Under the pieces are notes generated by a model, which did not search any database, had not been told where the DNA came from, and worked only from the letters and a program-made list of their open reading frames with translations. Shown here in pieces: positions 33,193 through 42,105 of a stretch of 64,000 nt of DNA. The position numbers and the translations under genes are program-made. Source of the DNA: Amycolatopsis sp. FDAARGOS 1241 (GTDB taxonomy: Bacteria > Actinomycetota > Actinomycetes > Mycobacteriales > Pseudonocardiaceae); NCBI RefSeq assembly GCF_016889705.1, contig NZ_CP069526.1:9266001-9330000 (forward strand), read 5' to 3'. The first letter of the stretch is position 1. Each line of letters starts with the position of its first letter.

Positions 33193-33231
33193 AAGATCCG
33201 GGCCGCCCCCCGAAGTGGCGACCCGGATCTT
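33193..33231 (-). terminator. Possible terminator between the two ABC-2 modules
   Basis: AAGATCCGGG and CCCGGATCTT form a 10-bp stem, with an inner GCC/GGC pairing in a 19-base loop, in the 139-base gap after the module 2 permease stop. It has no U-run on the minus strand, so termination may be partial. Confidence 0.5.
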
Positions 33232-33309
33232 CCTCTATTCCCCTTTTTCCCTGTTCAGCCGGTTCGCATCCCCCGACGGAACCGCCCGAACTCCCGTGGT
33301 GGGTCTTTC

Positions 33310-34059
33310 TCAGGCGTCGCGCTTCTTCGCGACCCCGATGGCGATGGCCAGCAGCACGATCGCGATGCCGGCGAAGTACACGATCGACCAGCCCTGCGAG
33401 AGCACCGCGTCGGACGGCGGCGGGCCGGCCTGCGCCGCGCCGGAACCGTGCAGGAACTTGTCGGCCACGTTGAACGGCATCCACTTGTGGATCTTCGGGC
33501 CGACGGTCGGGATCAGCTGCACCAGGTTCTCCACGGCCAGCGAGTAGATCAGCAGCAGCGCGATCGCACCGGCGCTGTGCCGGATCAGGATCCCGATGGC
33601 CACGGCGATCACCGCGGCGAAGGCGAAGATCACGCCGACGCCGGCGACGTTGAGCCACTCGGCCGACGTGTCGAGCGCCATGGCGTCCGACGGGCGGATG
33701 GCGTAGCCGAGCGCCCAGGCCGCGAACGCGCCGATCTCGCCGATCACCAGGGCCATCAGCCCGACGACGACGGCTTTGGCGACGAGCACCGAACCGCGGT
33801 TCGGCACGGCCTGGAACGTGGTGCGGATGGTGCCGAAGCGGTACTCGGTGGTCACCGACAACGCCGCGAGCACCATGATCACGGCGACGCCGAACTGGTA
33901 GCCGAACTGAGTGGTGGCGACGTCGATCTGCGCCTCGCTCGGCGCCGCGCCCGCCACGAGCGCGGCGAAGCCGGCCGTGAGGACGATGGCGATGAGGGCG
34001 CACCACCACGGTGAGCGGGTGGTGAAGAGCTTGATGCGTTCTACCGCGAGCAGAGTCAT
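33310..34059 (-). CDS. ABC-2 type exporter permease (module 2)
   Basis: A 249-residue permease with six predicted membrane segments beginning MTLLAVERIKLFTTRSPWWC. The opening motif closely resembles that of the module 1 permease. It lies 38 bases after its ATPase. A loop after helix 2 reads TEYRFGTIRTTFQAVPNRG, which is the conserved cytoplasmic coupling region of this group. It ends in short basic residues. It is expected to form a homodimer with two copies of the ATPase in the inner membrane. Confidence 0.88.
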   Translation of the reverse strand: MTLLAVERIKLFTTRSPWWCALIAIVLTAGFAALVAGAAPSEAQIDVATTQFGYQFGVAVIMVLAALSVTTEYRFGTIRTTFQAVPNRGSVLVAKAVVVGLMALVIGEIGAFAAWALGYAIRPSDAMALDTSAEWLNVAGVGVIFAFAAVIAVAIGILIRHSAGAIALLLIYSLAVENLVQLIPTVGPKIHKWMPFNVADKFLHGSGAAQAGPPPSDAVLSQGWSIVYFAGIAIVLLAIAIGVAKKRDA

Positions 34060-34097
34060 GATTTTCTTTCCCCGGAATCCTGGTGGCGCTCGTGTGG

Positions 34098-35039
34098 TCA
34101 GCGGGCGGTGGGCTGGAGGGCTTGCTGCGCCTCGGCCTCGAGCCCGGTGTGGTACTCGACGGAGTCGCCGGTGATCTGCATGAACGCCTGCTCGAGCGAG
34201 CCGGTCTGCGGGCTCAGCTCGTGGAGCACGATGCTCGCGGAAGCCGCGATCTCACCGATCTTGGCACTGTCCATCCCGGACACGACGAGCGCTTCGCCGG
34301 AGTCCGTCACGTGGGCGCTGGCACGCACCAGCTGTTCGCGCAGTGCCGGCAGCTGCGGCGAGCGCACCTTCACGGTGTTCTCCGACGCGCGGGCCACGAA
34401 CTCCTCCGTGGACGACTGCGCGATCAGCTGGCCCTTGCCGATCACCACGAGCTCGCTCGCGGTCAGCGCCATCTCCGAGAGCAGGTGACTCGACACGAAA
34501 ACCGTGCGGCCGTCGTCGGCGAGGCGGTGCATGAACTTGCGGATCCAGAGGATGCCCTCCGGGTCCAGGCCGTTCACCGGCTCGTCGAACAGCAGCACCT
34601 CCGGGTCGCCCAGCAGCGCGCCCGCGATCCCCAGCCGCTGCGACATGCCGAGCGAAAAGCCACCCGCGCGCTTGTTCGCCACCGTGGTGAGGCCCACGAC
34701 GTCGAGCACTTCGTCCACACGGGACGCCGGGATCCGGTTGGACTTCGCCATCCACGTCAGGTGCGCGCGGGCCGAGCGGTTGGGGTGCACCCACTTCGCG
34801 TCGAGCAGCGCGCCGACGGTGCGCAGCGGGTCCTTCAGCTCGTGGTAGAGCTTGCCCCCGATGCGGACCTGGCCGGCCGTGGGGTTGTCGAGCCCCAGGA
34901 TCATGCGCATGGTCGTGGACTTGCCGGCGCCGTTCGGGCCCAGGAAGCCGGTGACCTTCCCCGCGGCCACGCTGAACGACAGGTTGTTCACCGCCAGCGT
35001 GTTCCCGTAACGCTTGGTGAGACCTGATGCCTCGATCAT
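34098..35039 (-). CDS. ABC-2 exporter ATPase (module 2)
   Basis: A 313-residue DrrA-type ATPase. Walker A is GPNGAGKST, the signature is FSLGMSQRLGIAGALL, Walker B is VLLFDEPVNGLDPEG and the switch is VSSHLLSEM. Its C-terminal extension resembles that of module 1. ATG at 35039 has GGGAG upstream. The 304-base leader contains a pair of inverted 15-mers and four CCTGAG hexamers, and the next gene on the strand upstream encodes a response regulator. Regulation by that two-component system is therefore likely. Confidence 0.92.
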   Translation of the reverse strand: MIEASGLTKRYGNTLAVNNLSFSVAAGKVTGFLGPNGAGKSTTMRMILGLDNPTAGQVRIGGKLYHELKDPLRTVGALLDAKWVHPNRSARAHLTWMAKSNRIPASRVDEVLDVVGLTTVANKRAGGFSLGMSQRLGIAGALLGDPEVLLFDEPVNGLDPEGILWIRKFMHRLADDGRTVFVSSHLLSEMALTASELVVIGKGQLIAQSSTEEFVARASENTVKVRSPQLPALREQLVRASAHVTDSGEALVVSGMDSAKIGEIAASASIVLHELSPQTGSLEQAFMQITGDSVEYHTGLEAEAQQALQPTAR

Positions 35040-35055
35040 CCCCTGCTCCCTCTCC

Positions 35056-35132
35056 TTACCAATCCGACCAAAAGGAGGCGGACCCCACCGGACATCACCG
35101 CGTCCGGCGACCGTCTGTGGTCGGATTGGTAA
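35056..35132. promoter_or_regulatory. Two inverted 15-mers flanking the module 2 promoter
   Basis: TTACCAATCCGACCA (35056-35070) and its exact reverse complement TGGTCGGATTGGTAA (35118-35132) are separated by 47 bases, just upstream of the ABC ATPase start at 35039. They could be a pair of regulator sites that loop the promoter, or the arms of a leader hairpin near the ribosome binding site. Confidence 0.6.
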
Positions 35133-35343
35133 CGACCAGCACAGTCGGCTCTGCCGCTTACCGAGTACATCGTGACTGAGCTACGCCGGTCTCCGCGTCA
35201 TCCTGAGGGTCGAACTCGTCACCCGACCTGAGTAGTACCCAACCGCTTCCGCGGTGGATGCGCGATCGGTGAAACCCCTGAGCCGACCCTGAGATCCGGC
35301 CCGGAGTCCGAAGTGGATCACTCGGGGGAGGGAGCGGGGAACC
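35133..35343. promoter_or_regulatory. Gene-free promoter region with four CCTGAG hexamers
   Basis: No coding potential is seen between the inverted 15-mers and the response-regulator stop. CCTGAG occurs at 35202, 35227, 35277 and 35288, in the same orientation. These may be repeated half-sites for the neighbouring LuxR-type regulator; this is only an inference from spacing and position. Confidence 0.35.
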
Positions 35344-36000
35344 TCAGCCGAGGCCGGGGCGAGCCAGCCCGGTCTCATACGCGAGGACGACCGCCTGCAC
35401 GCGATCGCGCAGGTCGAGCTTCGAGAGGATGCGCCCGACGTGGGTCTTCACCGTCGCTTCGGAGAGGAACAGCGTCTCGGCGATCTCGAGGTTCGACATG
35501 CCCTTCGCGATGAGTACGAGGACCTCGCGCTCGCGGTCGGTGAGCACGTCGAGCTCACTCGCGTCGCGGACCGGCGAACCACCGGCGCCGACGAAGCGGT
35601 CGAGCAGGCGGCGCGTGACCGAGGGCGACACCACGGCGTCGCCGGACGCGACCGAACGCAGCGCGGAGACCAGGTGGTCGGGCGGGGTGTCCTTAAGCAG
35701 GAAACCCGACGCGCCGCCTTGCAGCGCGGAGTAGACGTACTCGTCGAGGTCGAAGGTCGTCATCACCAGCACGCGCGCGGTGCCGGCCGCCACGATCTGC
35801 TTCGTCGCCTCGACCCCGTCGAGCACCGGCATCCGCACGTCCATCAGCACCACGTCGGGGCGCAGCTGTTCCGCCAGCTTCACGGCCTGCGCGCCGTCGC
35901 CGGCCTCGCCCACCACGTCGAGGTCGGGCTGGGCGCCCAGCACCATCCGGAAGCCGACGCGCATCAGTTCCTGGTCGTCCACGACCACCACTCGGATCAC
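35344..36000 (-). CDS. NarL/LuxR-type response regulator
   Basis: A 218-residue response regulator. The receiver has D8, D9 and phospho-acceptor D54 (VLMDVRMPV), VMTTFD and FLLKDTPP. The output domain contains LTDREREVLVLIAKGMSNLEIAETLFLSEATVKTHVGRIL. It overlaps the kinase stop by 4 bases. Downstream on the same strand are two ABC-2 exporters, so this pair probably controls drug or lipid export in response to a membrane signal. Confidence 0.95.
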   Translation of the reverse strand: MIRVVVVDDQELMRVGFRMVLGAQPDLDVVGEAGDGAQAVKLAEQLRPDVVLMDVRMPVLDGVEATKQIVAAGTARVLVMTTFDLDEYVYSALQGGASGFLLKDTPPDHLVSALRSVASGDAVVSPSVTRRLLDRFVGAGGSPVRDASELDVLTDREREVLVLIAKGMSNLEIAETLFLSEATVKTHVGRILSKLDLRDRVQAVVLAYETGLARPGLG

Positions 36001-37238
36001 GGGGCCAACCTAACGGGCAGCACCGCCCGCACCTGCCACCCACCGGCCGGGGCAGGGCCGACCTCCAGCGTCCCGCCGTACACGTTCGCGCGCTCCCGCA
36101 TGCCGATCAGCCCGTTCCCGCCTGCGACCTGCAGCCGCGGGACCCGCTTCGGCGGCCCACCGGCCCCGACCGTCACCTGCTCCAGCTGCCGCGCCCGGCC
36201 GGCGCCGTCGTCGCGGACGAGCACCTCCACCGCGTCGCCCTTCTTGCTGTCGCCCGTGCGGTGCACGCGCACCTCGGCGCGCGCGCCCGTGCCGGCGTGC
36301 TTGAGCGTGTTGGTGAGCGATTCCTGCACGATGCGGTAGATCCCGAGCGAGACGCCCGCGGGCAGGTCGGTGAGGCTGTCGTCGACCTCCAGCTCCACGG
36401 GCACGCCCGCGCCGCGCATGCGTTCGGCGAGCTCGGCCAGGGCATTGGCGTCGGGCTGCGGCACGCGGGGTTCGGTGCTGTCGTGATCGCCGCGCAGCAC
36501 CTCGAGCAGCCGGCGCAGCTCGCCGAGCGCGCCGCGACCGGTCTCGGAGATGGTCTGGAGCGCGCGGCCGGCCAGCTCGGGGTTGGTGGGCAGGGCGAGC
36601 GCGGCGCCGTCGGCCTGGACCACCATGACGCTCACCGAATGGGCGACGACGTCGTGCAGCTCGCGCGCGATGCGGCCGCGTTCCTCGGCCACGGCGATGC
36701 GCGTGGCCTGGTCGCGTTCGGTCTCCAGCAGGTGCAGTCGGGCCTCGACCTCCAGCTGGTACGCGCGCCGCGCGCCGACGAACTCGCCGAGCGTCCAGCA
36801 CAGTGCGATGCCGAACGCACTGAAGATGATGTTGCCCAGCCACGGCGTCGAGTGGTCGGTGAGCACCTGGACGGCGGTGATCACGGCGAGCGCGCCGACG
36901 TAGACGAGGCCCTGCTTGCGTCCGCTGTAGACCAGGACCGAGTACAGGCTCATGGCGAGTGCGGCGACCGACGAGAACCCGAGCGACAGCGCCGCGTGCG
37001 GGATGGCGATGAGCAGCACGAGGTAGGCCGCCACGAGCGGTTTCTTCCGCCGGATCACCAGCGGCGCGACCATGGCGACGTCGAGCGGGACGCTCACGAA
37101 CCAGGGTGGCGGGTGCGAGCCCTCGGCACCGACCGTGCCGCCGACGAACAGCAGCAGGTCGATGAGCAGCAGGAGCACGGCGAGCAACGTGTCTCCCGCC
37201 ATGGGGTGGGCACGCATCCAGAGACTCAGCCGTCGCAC
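35997..37238 (-). CDS. Sensor histidine kinase (DesK-like HisKA_3 type)
   Basis: A 413-residue kinase. Five to six membrane helices (about 15-155) without a large external domain are followed by a coiled coil. The HisKA_3 motif RIARELHDVVAHSVSVMVVQADG carries H195, and the HATPase domain has IVQESLTNTLKHAG, VRDDG and GNGLIGMRERANVYGG. DesK-like kinases of this shape sense membrane fluidity or membrane-active drugs. GTG at 37238 opens the N-terminus VRRLSLWMRAHP. It is divergent from the dynamin locus, with 128 bases between. Confidence 0.93.
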   Translation of the reverse strand: MRRLSLWMRAHPMAGDTLLAVLLLLIDLLLFVGGTVGAEGSHPPPWFVSVPLDVAMVAPLVIRRKKPLVAAYLVLLIAIPHAALSLGFSSVAALAMSLYSVLVYSGRKQGLVYVGALAVITAVQVLTDHSTPWLGNIIFSAFGIALCWTLGEFVGARRAYQLEVEARLHLLETERDQATRIAVAEERGRIARELHDVVAHSVSVMVVQADGAALALPTNPELAGRALQTISETGRGALGELRRLLEVLRGDHDSTEPRVPQPDANALAELAERMRGAGVPVELEVDDSLTDLPAGVSLGIYRIVQESLTNTLKHAGTGARAEVRVHRTGDSKKGDAVEVLVRDDGAGRARQLEQVTVGAGGPPKRVPRLQVAGGNGLIGMRERANVYGGTLEVGPAPAGGWQVRAVLPVRLAP

Positions 37239-37366
37239 CCGTTCAGGTTAAGTCGCCGGTCGGGGGCGTCGCGTCATCCTCGGGTAGCACTGTCGGTCGC
37301 ACTTCCGGCGAAGCGGCGTGGCACGATTTCCCGGCGGGCACGTGCGGACGAGAGGGGGCCGGGGCC

Positions 37367-38917
37367 GTGACGGCAGCGGCGGAGCAGGGGCGGCTCGCGG
37401 GCCCGCTGTCGAGGTCGGTGGTCAACCTGTGCCACCGGCTGGCCTCGCAGGTCTCCCCGCGCACCGCCGCCGGGTTCGGCGAGGTCGTGCGCCGGCTGGG
37501 CGCGCCGCTGCAGGTGGCCGTGGCCGGGCGGATTAAGTCGGGCAAGTCCACGCTGGTCAACGCGCTGATCGGGCGCCGGGTCGCGCCCACCGACGTGGGC
37601 GAGTGCACGCGGCTCGTCACGCGCTTCCAGTACGGCACGGTCGACCGAGTCGAGGTGGTGTTCCGCGACGGCACGAAGCAGGTGCTGCCGTTCGCGGCCG
37701 ACGGGTCGATCCCGGCCGAGCTGGGTGTGGACACCGCGAAGGTTTCGCACCTCGAGGCGTACTTGACCAACGCCGTGCTCGAGGGCATGACGGTGATCGA
37801 CACCCCGGGGCTGGGCTCGCTCGACGCCGCGTCGGTGTCACGGACCGAGGAGCTGCTGGGGGCGGCGAGGCAGACCGGCCCGGATGGTTCGGACGAACTC
37901 GACGACACCTCGCGCAACGCCGTCGCCGGCGCGGAGGCGGTGCTGTACGTCGTGACGCAGGGTGTGCGCGCCGACGACCAGCAGGTGCTCGCCGCGTTCA
38001 CCGCCGCCACGGCGAGCCGCGAGGCCGGACCGGTCAACGCGATCGCCGTGCTGAACAAGGCGGACACGATCGTCGCCGAGACGGTCGAGGGGTCGGACGG
38101 GGACATCTGGCAGGCCGCGAAGCTGCTCGCGGAGAAGCAGGCGAGCACGCTCAAACCGCGCGTCGCCGACGTGCTGCCGGTGATCGGCCTGATCGCCGAG
38201 TCGGCCGAGTCGGGCGGCTTCACCGCGGCCGACGCCGAGGTGCTGCACCAGCTCGCCGGTCTCGACGACGACGTGCTCGAGACCATGCTCATCGCGGCCG
38301 ACATCTTCACCAGCTGGGACTGCGACGTGCCCGCCGGCGTGCGGTTGCGGCTGCTGGAGAAGCTCGACCTGTACGGCGTCCGCCGCGCCGTCGAAGCGAT
38401 CCGCGCCGAACCCGCGATCACGGCGGGCGCGCTGCGGCGGGTGCTGCTCGACGCGTCGGGTCTCGACGCGGTGCGCCGGCGGCTCGCGGTCGTCTTCGCC
38501 GCGCGGGCCGACGGGATCAAGGCCGCGGCGGCGCTCGCTTCGGTGACCGCGCTCGCCCACGCGTCGGGTGATCCGGCCGAGCGCCGACGCGTCCACGACG
38601 CCATCGAGGTGCTGCTCGCCAAACCGGAAGCGCACCAGCTGCGGCTGCTGGAGGCGTTGACGCTCGTGGCGTCCGGCGCCGTCGACCTGCCCGAGGACCT
38701 CGCCGAAGAGGTGCTGCGGGTCGGCAGCAACGCGGATCTCGGCGCGCAGCTCGGGCTGTCCGGCGCCGCGCGGCCCGACCTCGCGGCCCACGCGCTGGAG
38801 CGCGCCGGCTGGTGGCGTTCGTTCGCGTCGTTCGGCGCGACGCCGGCGCAGAGCCGGGTGGCCCACGTCGTGCACCGCGCCTATTTCCTGATCTGGCAAC
38901 AGATCCGCGAGCCCTGA
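37367..38917 (+). CDS. Dynamin-like GTPase 1 (IniC/IniA type)
   Basis: A 516-residue large GTPase. G1 is AGRIKSGKST (G54-S61), G2 is the threonine in DVGECT at about residue 81, G3 is DTPG (145-148) and G4 is NKAD (230-233). The remaining half is helical and contains no clear membrane span, as in the peripheral partner of paired bacterial dynamins such as IniC. These proteins tubulate or fuse membranes and, in mycobacteria, protect against cell-wall drugs. The GTG start at 37367 follows a G-rich stretch. A second dynamin with a membrane hairpin lies three genes downstream, so the two probably work as a hetero-oligomer. Confidence 0.88.
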   Translation: MTAAAEQGRLAGPLSRSVVNLCHRLASQVSPRTAAGFGEVVRRLGAPLQVAVAGRIKSGKSTLVNALIGRRVAPTDVGECTRLVTRFQYGTVDRVEVVFRDGTKQVLPFAADGSIPAELGVDTAKVSHLEAYLTNAVLEGMTVIDTPGLGSLDAASVSRTEELLGAARQTGPDGSDELDDTSRNAVAGAEAVLYVVTQGVRADDQQVLAAFTAATASREAGPVNAIAVLNKADTIVAETVEGSDGDIWQAAKLLAEKQASTLKPRVADVLPVIGLIAESAESGGFTAADAEVLHQLAGLDDDVLETMLIAADIFTSWDCDVPAGVRLRLLEKLDLYGVRRAVEAIRAEPAITAGALRRVLLDASGLDAVRRRLAVVFAARADGIKAAAALASVTALAHASGDPAERRRVHDAIEVLLAKPEAHQLRLLEALTLVASGAVDLPEDLAEEVLRVGSNADLGAQLGLSGAARPDLAAHALERAGWWRSFASFGATPAQSRVAHVVHRAYFLIWQQIREP

Positions 38918-38951
38918 GAAACTCCGCGGAGCGCCGCCGCGCACGCGTAGG

Positions 38952-39590
38952 GTGGATTTCGTGCGGCTGGAGAACACCACCTCGTGGCGGGCGTCCTGGG
39001 GGAGCGAGCAGCAGATCGACTTCGCGCTCTACCTCCGGGACGTACTGGCGCTGTCCGTCGCCGACGGCCAGGTGCTGCCGCCCGTCGAGCCCGCCGTGCC
39101 CGTGCGCGTGCCGCCCGCGATCGACCGCGCGGCCGTGCAGGCGCAGTGGGCCGATTGGTGGACCGACCTCCTCGCATTCCTCCGCATCCGCGGCGAATCG
39201 GGCGTCCGGGCGCCACGCAGCCGCTTCGGCCGGCCCGCACCCGGCGACGGCTCGGCGATCGACCTCGCCATCCAGCACTTCACCCCGGCAGCCGCCCGCC
39301 ACTTCGCCGAAGCCCGGCGCCCGGTTGTAGGCGCCGTGGTCGGCGCCGCCCCGGGCTTCTACCGCCGCCAGATCGTCGCCGGCGACCGCCTGGGCCAGCT
39401 CGTGCGCGAGACCGAAGTGCACCTCGGCCGCCGCGCCCGCCCCTTCCGGCTCTCGGTCATCGAGATCTCCGTGGCCGGCCGCGTCTGGCTGCCCACGGCC
39501 GAGGACCAGATCCTCGTGTCGTCCCGCTTCGCCGAGGACGTCCCGGCCCTGGAACGGGCGATGCGGTCGGTGATCCGCGAGCTCGCCTGA
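38952..39590 (+). CDS. Unknown protein in dynamin locus
   Basis: A 212-residue soluble protein I do not recognise. It opens with FVRLENTTSWRASWGSEQQIDFALYLRDVLAL, has a Trp-rich helix QAQWADWWTDLLAFLRIRG (about 60-80) and ends with VWLPTAEDQILVSSRFAEDVPALERAMRSVIRELA. No signal peptide, membrane segment or catalytic motif is visible. It begins 34 bases after dynamin 1 and precedes the GrpE-like gene, so it belongs to the same unit. The GTG at 38952 is used here; a GTG three codons later is equally possible. It is probably a partner or regulator of the dynamins, but this is context only. Confidence 0.68.
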   Translation: MDFVRLENTTSWRASWGSEQQIDFALYLRDVLALSVADGQVLPPVEPAVPVRVPPAIDRAAVQAQWADWWTDLLAFLRIRGESGVRAPRSRFGRPAPGDGSAIDLAIQHFTPAAARHFAEARRPVVGAVVGAAPGFYRRQIVAGDRLGQLVRETEVHLGRRARPFRLSVIEISVAGRVWLPTAEDQILVSSRFAEDVPALERAMRSVIRELA

Positions 39591-39715
39591 GCCTGCGCAA
39601 GCGTTTGCCCCTGGGCGTGCACCTTCGGCGTGGCCACCCGCCCGGGTCCGGTTCGGGGTGTTCCGCCTCCGGCGGGCGAGGCCGTGCTCCAGACTGGTCG
39701 TAGAACGGGCAGGGG

Positions 39716-40171
39716 GTGAGGCGCGTGGCGTGGTTCCGCCACCGGACCGCGGACGACGACGCGACCGGGCAGATCGCGCGGGTCATCGACGAGGCGGACA
39801 ACTCGGGAACCGGCGATGATCACCCGGCGTCGAACGGCGGTGTGGACGTCGTAGCTGCCCCTGGCGATCTCGAGCGCGCGCTGGCCGACCGCGAGGCGCT
39901 CATCCAGCTCTGTCTCTACGCGCTGGACCGCGCCCGCAGCGGCGGCGTGGTCCAGCGGCTCGAGCACGGGCTCGCCGGCATCGGGGTCACCGCCCTGCGC
40001 CCCGACGGTCAGCGCTTCGACCCGGCGCTCCACGAGGCCGGAGCAGCCGTGGCGACCGACGACCCGGCGCTCGACGGCGTGGTCTGCGAGACCGAGGTGA
40101 CCGGGTTCGCCGATCACGACCGGCTGCTGCGCGCGCCCGTCGTCACCGTCTACGCGAAACGAGTGCTGTGA
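39716..40171 (+). CDS. GrpE-like protein in dynamin locus
   Basis: A 151-residue protein whose C-terminal half matches the GrpE nucleotide-exchange fold. IQLCLYALDRARSGGVVQRLEHGLAGIGVTAL is followed by DGQRFDPALHEAGAAV, equivalent to the GrpE signature G-x-x-F-D-P-x-x-H-E-A. It ends with VCETEVTGFADHDRLLRAPVVTVYAK, the usual terminal beta segment. The N-terminal coiled coil of housekeeping GrpE is shortened. The start GTG at 39716 is a choice; GTG at 39725 is the alternative. It overlaps dynamin 2 by 4 bases (GTGA). No Hsp70 gene is present in the window, so its client may be the dynamin pair or a distant Hsp70. Confidence 0.75.
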   Translation: MRRVAWFRHRTADDDATGQIARVIDEADNSGTGDDHPASNGGVDVVAAPGDLERALADREALIQLCLYALDRARSGGVVQRLEHGLAGIGVTALRPDGQRFDPALHEAGAAVATDDPALDGVVCETEVTGFADHDRLLRAPVVTVYAKRVL

Positions 40172-41991
40172 CCTCCCCGAGCCTCCCCGCCCAGGTCCAG
40201 GCCGCGCGCGAGCAGCTGCTCACCGTCGTGCGGGACAACGACCCGCAGGCCGCCAAGTGGGTCGAGGACCTCCGCCGCACGCGGCCGGCCAAACCGTCGG
40301 TCGTGGTGGTCGGCGAGACCAACCGCGGCAAGAGCTCGCTGGTCAACGCGCTGCTCGCGACGCCGGGACTATCCCCTGTGGACGCCGACGTCGCCACAGC
40401 CACCTACCTCGTCTTCGAGCACGCCGAACAGTGGGGCGCGCAGGCCTGTTACCCGACTCGGCTCGCGCCCGTGCCGATCGAGCTTGCCCGGCTGGCCGAC
40501 TGGGTGTCGGCCGCGCGCGAGCTGCCGCCGGGCCAGCTGCCGCCGCGCTACGTCGAGGTCGCCGGCCCGGTGCCGCTGCTGGAGCGGGTGACGCTCGTCG
40601 ACACCCCCGGCGTCGGCGGCCTCGACTCCCTCCACGGCGAGCTGGCTCGCGAAGCCGCGGCGAGTGCGACGGCATTGCTGTTCGTGCTCGACGCGTCGGC
40701 GCCGTTCACCTCCACCGAGCTGCAGTTCCTGCGCGACGTCGCCGACCGCGTCGAGACGGTGCTGTTCGTGCTGGCCAAGACCGACGTGTTCCGCGGCTGG
40801 CGCGAGATCCTCGAAGCCGACCGGCAGCTGCTGGCCCAGCACGCGCCGCGCTTCGCCGGCGCCGTGTTCCACCCCGTGTCGGCACGGGTCTTCGAGACGG
40901 CCGCGAAAGCGCCGAACGAGCAGGTCGCGGCGATGCTCCGGGAGAAGTCGGGGATCGCGGCGGTGCAGGTCGCGCTGCAGGAGATGCTGGTCGGCCGCTC
41001 GCTGATGCTGGCCGAGGCCAACACGTTGCGCGCGCTGTCGAGCGCGCTCGGCGCGATCAAAGCGAAGCTGCAGGCCGAGAGCCGGGCGCTGTCGGCGGGT
41101 GAAGCCGAGGCCGAGCGGCTGCGCGACCGCCGCGATCACCTGCAGGCCGAGCGCCGCACGTCCACCCGTGGCTGGCAGCTCAAGTTGCGCGGCGAGATCC
41201 AGCGCACGCGCGTGGAGGTGGGCCACGAGAGCAGCCGCGAAATGCGCGACGCGCAGACGCACTTCCGCCAGCTCATCGACGCGGCGAAGCGCGACCAGCT
41301 GACGGCGCTGCCGCAGCAGGTGGACATCGCGTTGCAGACGACGTCGCAGCGGATTTCGATGCTGCTGTCGCAGCGGCTGAACCACGTGACGAACGTGGCG
41401 CTGGCCGAGCTGTTCTCGCGTGCGGAGCTCGACGTGATCCGCGCCCAGTTCGCGCGGGCCGGCGGGCCGCCCGTCGTGCTGCGCCCACCGGACAAGAAAC
41501 CGCCGACGGCCGAGGACAAGCTACTCGTGTTCATGGGCATCTCGGGTGGCGTCGGTGCGGGCAAGATCGCCGCGCTCCCCCTGGCCGGCGTCGCGATCCT
41601 GAACCCGGTCGTGCTGCCCGCGACGATCGTCATCGGCCTCGGCGCCGGCTGGTGGATGGCGCGCACCCGCAAGCACGCGGCCGACAAGCAGCACATGAAG
41701 CAGTGGCTGGTCGAGGCCATCGCCGACGCGCGCTCCACCCTCGACCAGCTCGTGGCCGAGCAGCTCATCGAGGCCGAGCAACAGCTCTCGATGGCGCTCG
41801 ACGACGCCCTGAGCCGCCGCATCGAGGCGATCGAGGCCGAGCTGAAGGACGTCGACCGCACGATCAAGATGGGGGCGCAGGAGCGCGCGAAGACCATCGC
41901 GATTGTCTCGAAGCGCCTGAAGGACGTCACCGACGGCCACGCGCGCGCGGAATCGCTGCTCGCGCGCATCCGGACGCTGCGTGACCGGTGA
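40168..41991 (+). CDS. Dynamin-like GTPase 2 (IniA type, membrane-anchored)
   Basis: A 607-residue large GTPase. G1 is GETNRGKSS (49-57), G2 threonines are in VATATY (77 and 79), G3 is DTPG (145-148) and G4 is AKTD (203-206). Long helices with heptad character (about 285-430) form the stalk. A hydrophobic hairpin at about 452-498 provides the membrane paddle, followed by a coiled coil to the C-terminus. This architecture matches IniA and other bacterial dynamins. Translation starts inside the GrpE-like gene, indicating strict coupling. It likely remodels or repairs the plasma membrane under envelope stress. Confidence 0.9.
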   Translation: MTSPSLPAQVQAAREQLLTVVRDNDPQAAKWVEDLRRTRPAKPSVVVVGETNRGKSSLVNALLATPGLSPVDADVATATYLVFEHAEQWGAQACYPTRLAPVPIELARLADWVSAARELPPGQLPPRYVEVAGPVPLLERVTLVDTPGVGGLDSLHGELAREAAASATALLFVLDASAPFTSTELQFLRDVADRVETVLFVLAKTDVFRGWREILEADRQLLAQHAPRFAGAVFHPVSARVFETAAKAPNEQVAAMLREKSGIAAVQVALQEMLVGRSLMLAEANTLRALSSALGAIKAKLQAESRALSAGEAEAERLRDRRDHLQAERRTSTRGWQLKLRGEIQRTRVEVGHESSREMRDAQTHFRQLIDAAKRDQLTALPQQVDIALQTTSQRISMLLSQRLNHVTNVALAELFSRAELDVIRAQFARAGGPPVVLRPPDKKPPTAEDKLLVFMGISGGVGAGKIAALPLAGVAILNPVVLPATIVIGLGAGWWMARTRKHAADKQHMKQWLVEAIADARSTLDQLVAEQLIEAEQQLSMALDDALSRRIEAIEAELKDVDRTIKMGAQERAKTIAIVSKRLKDVTDGHARAESLLARIRTLRDR

Positions 41992-42105
41992 CGAGTGCGG
42001 TCGGTGATCAGCTTGTGGACGGGAACCGAACCGGCCTAACGTGAGTCATACCGATCGACAGCACGACGCAGCCGGTGGTACCGGTCCTAAAAGGGGGCTT
42101 TTCCC

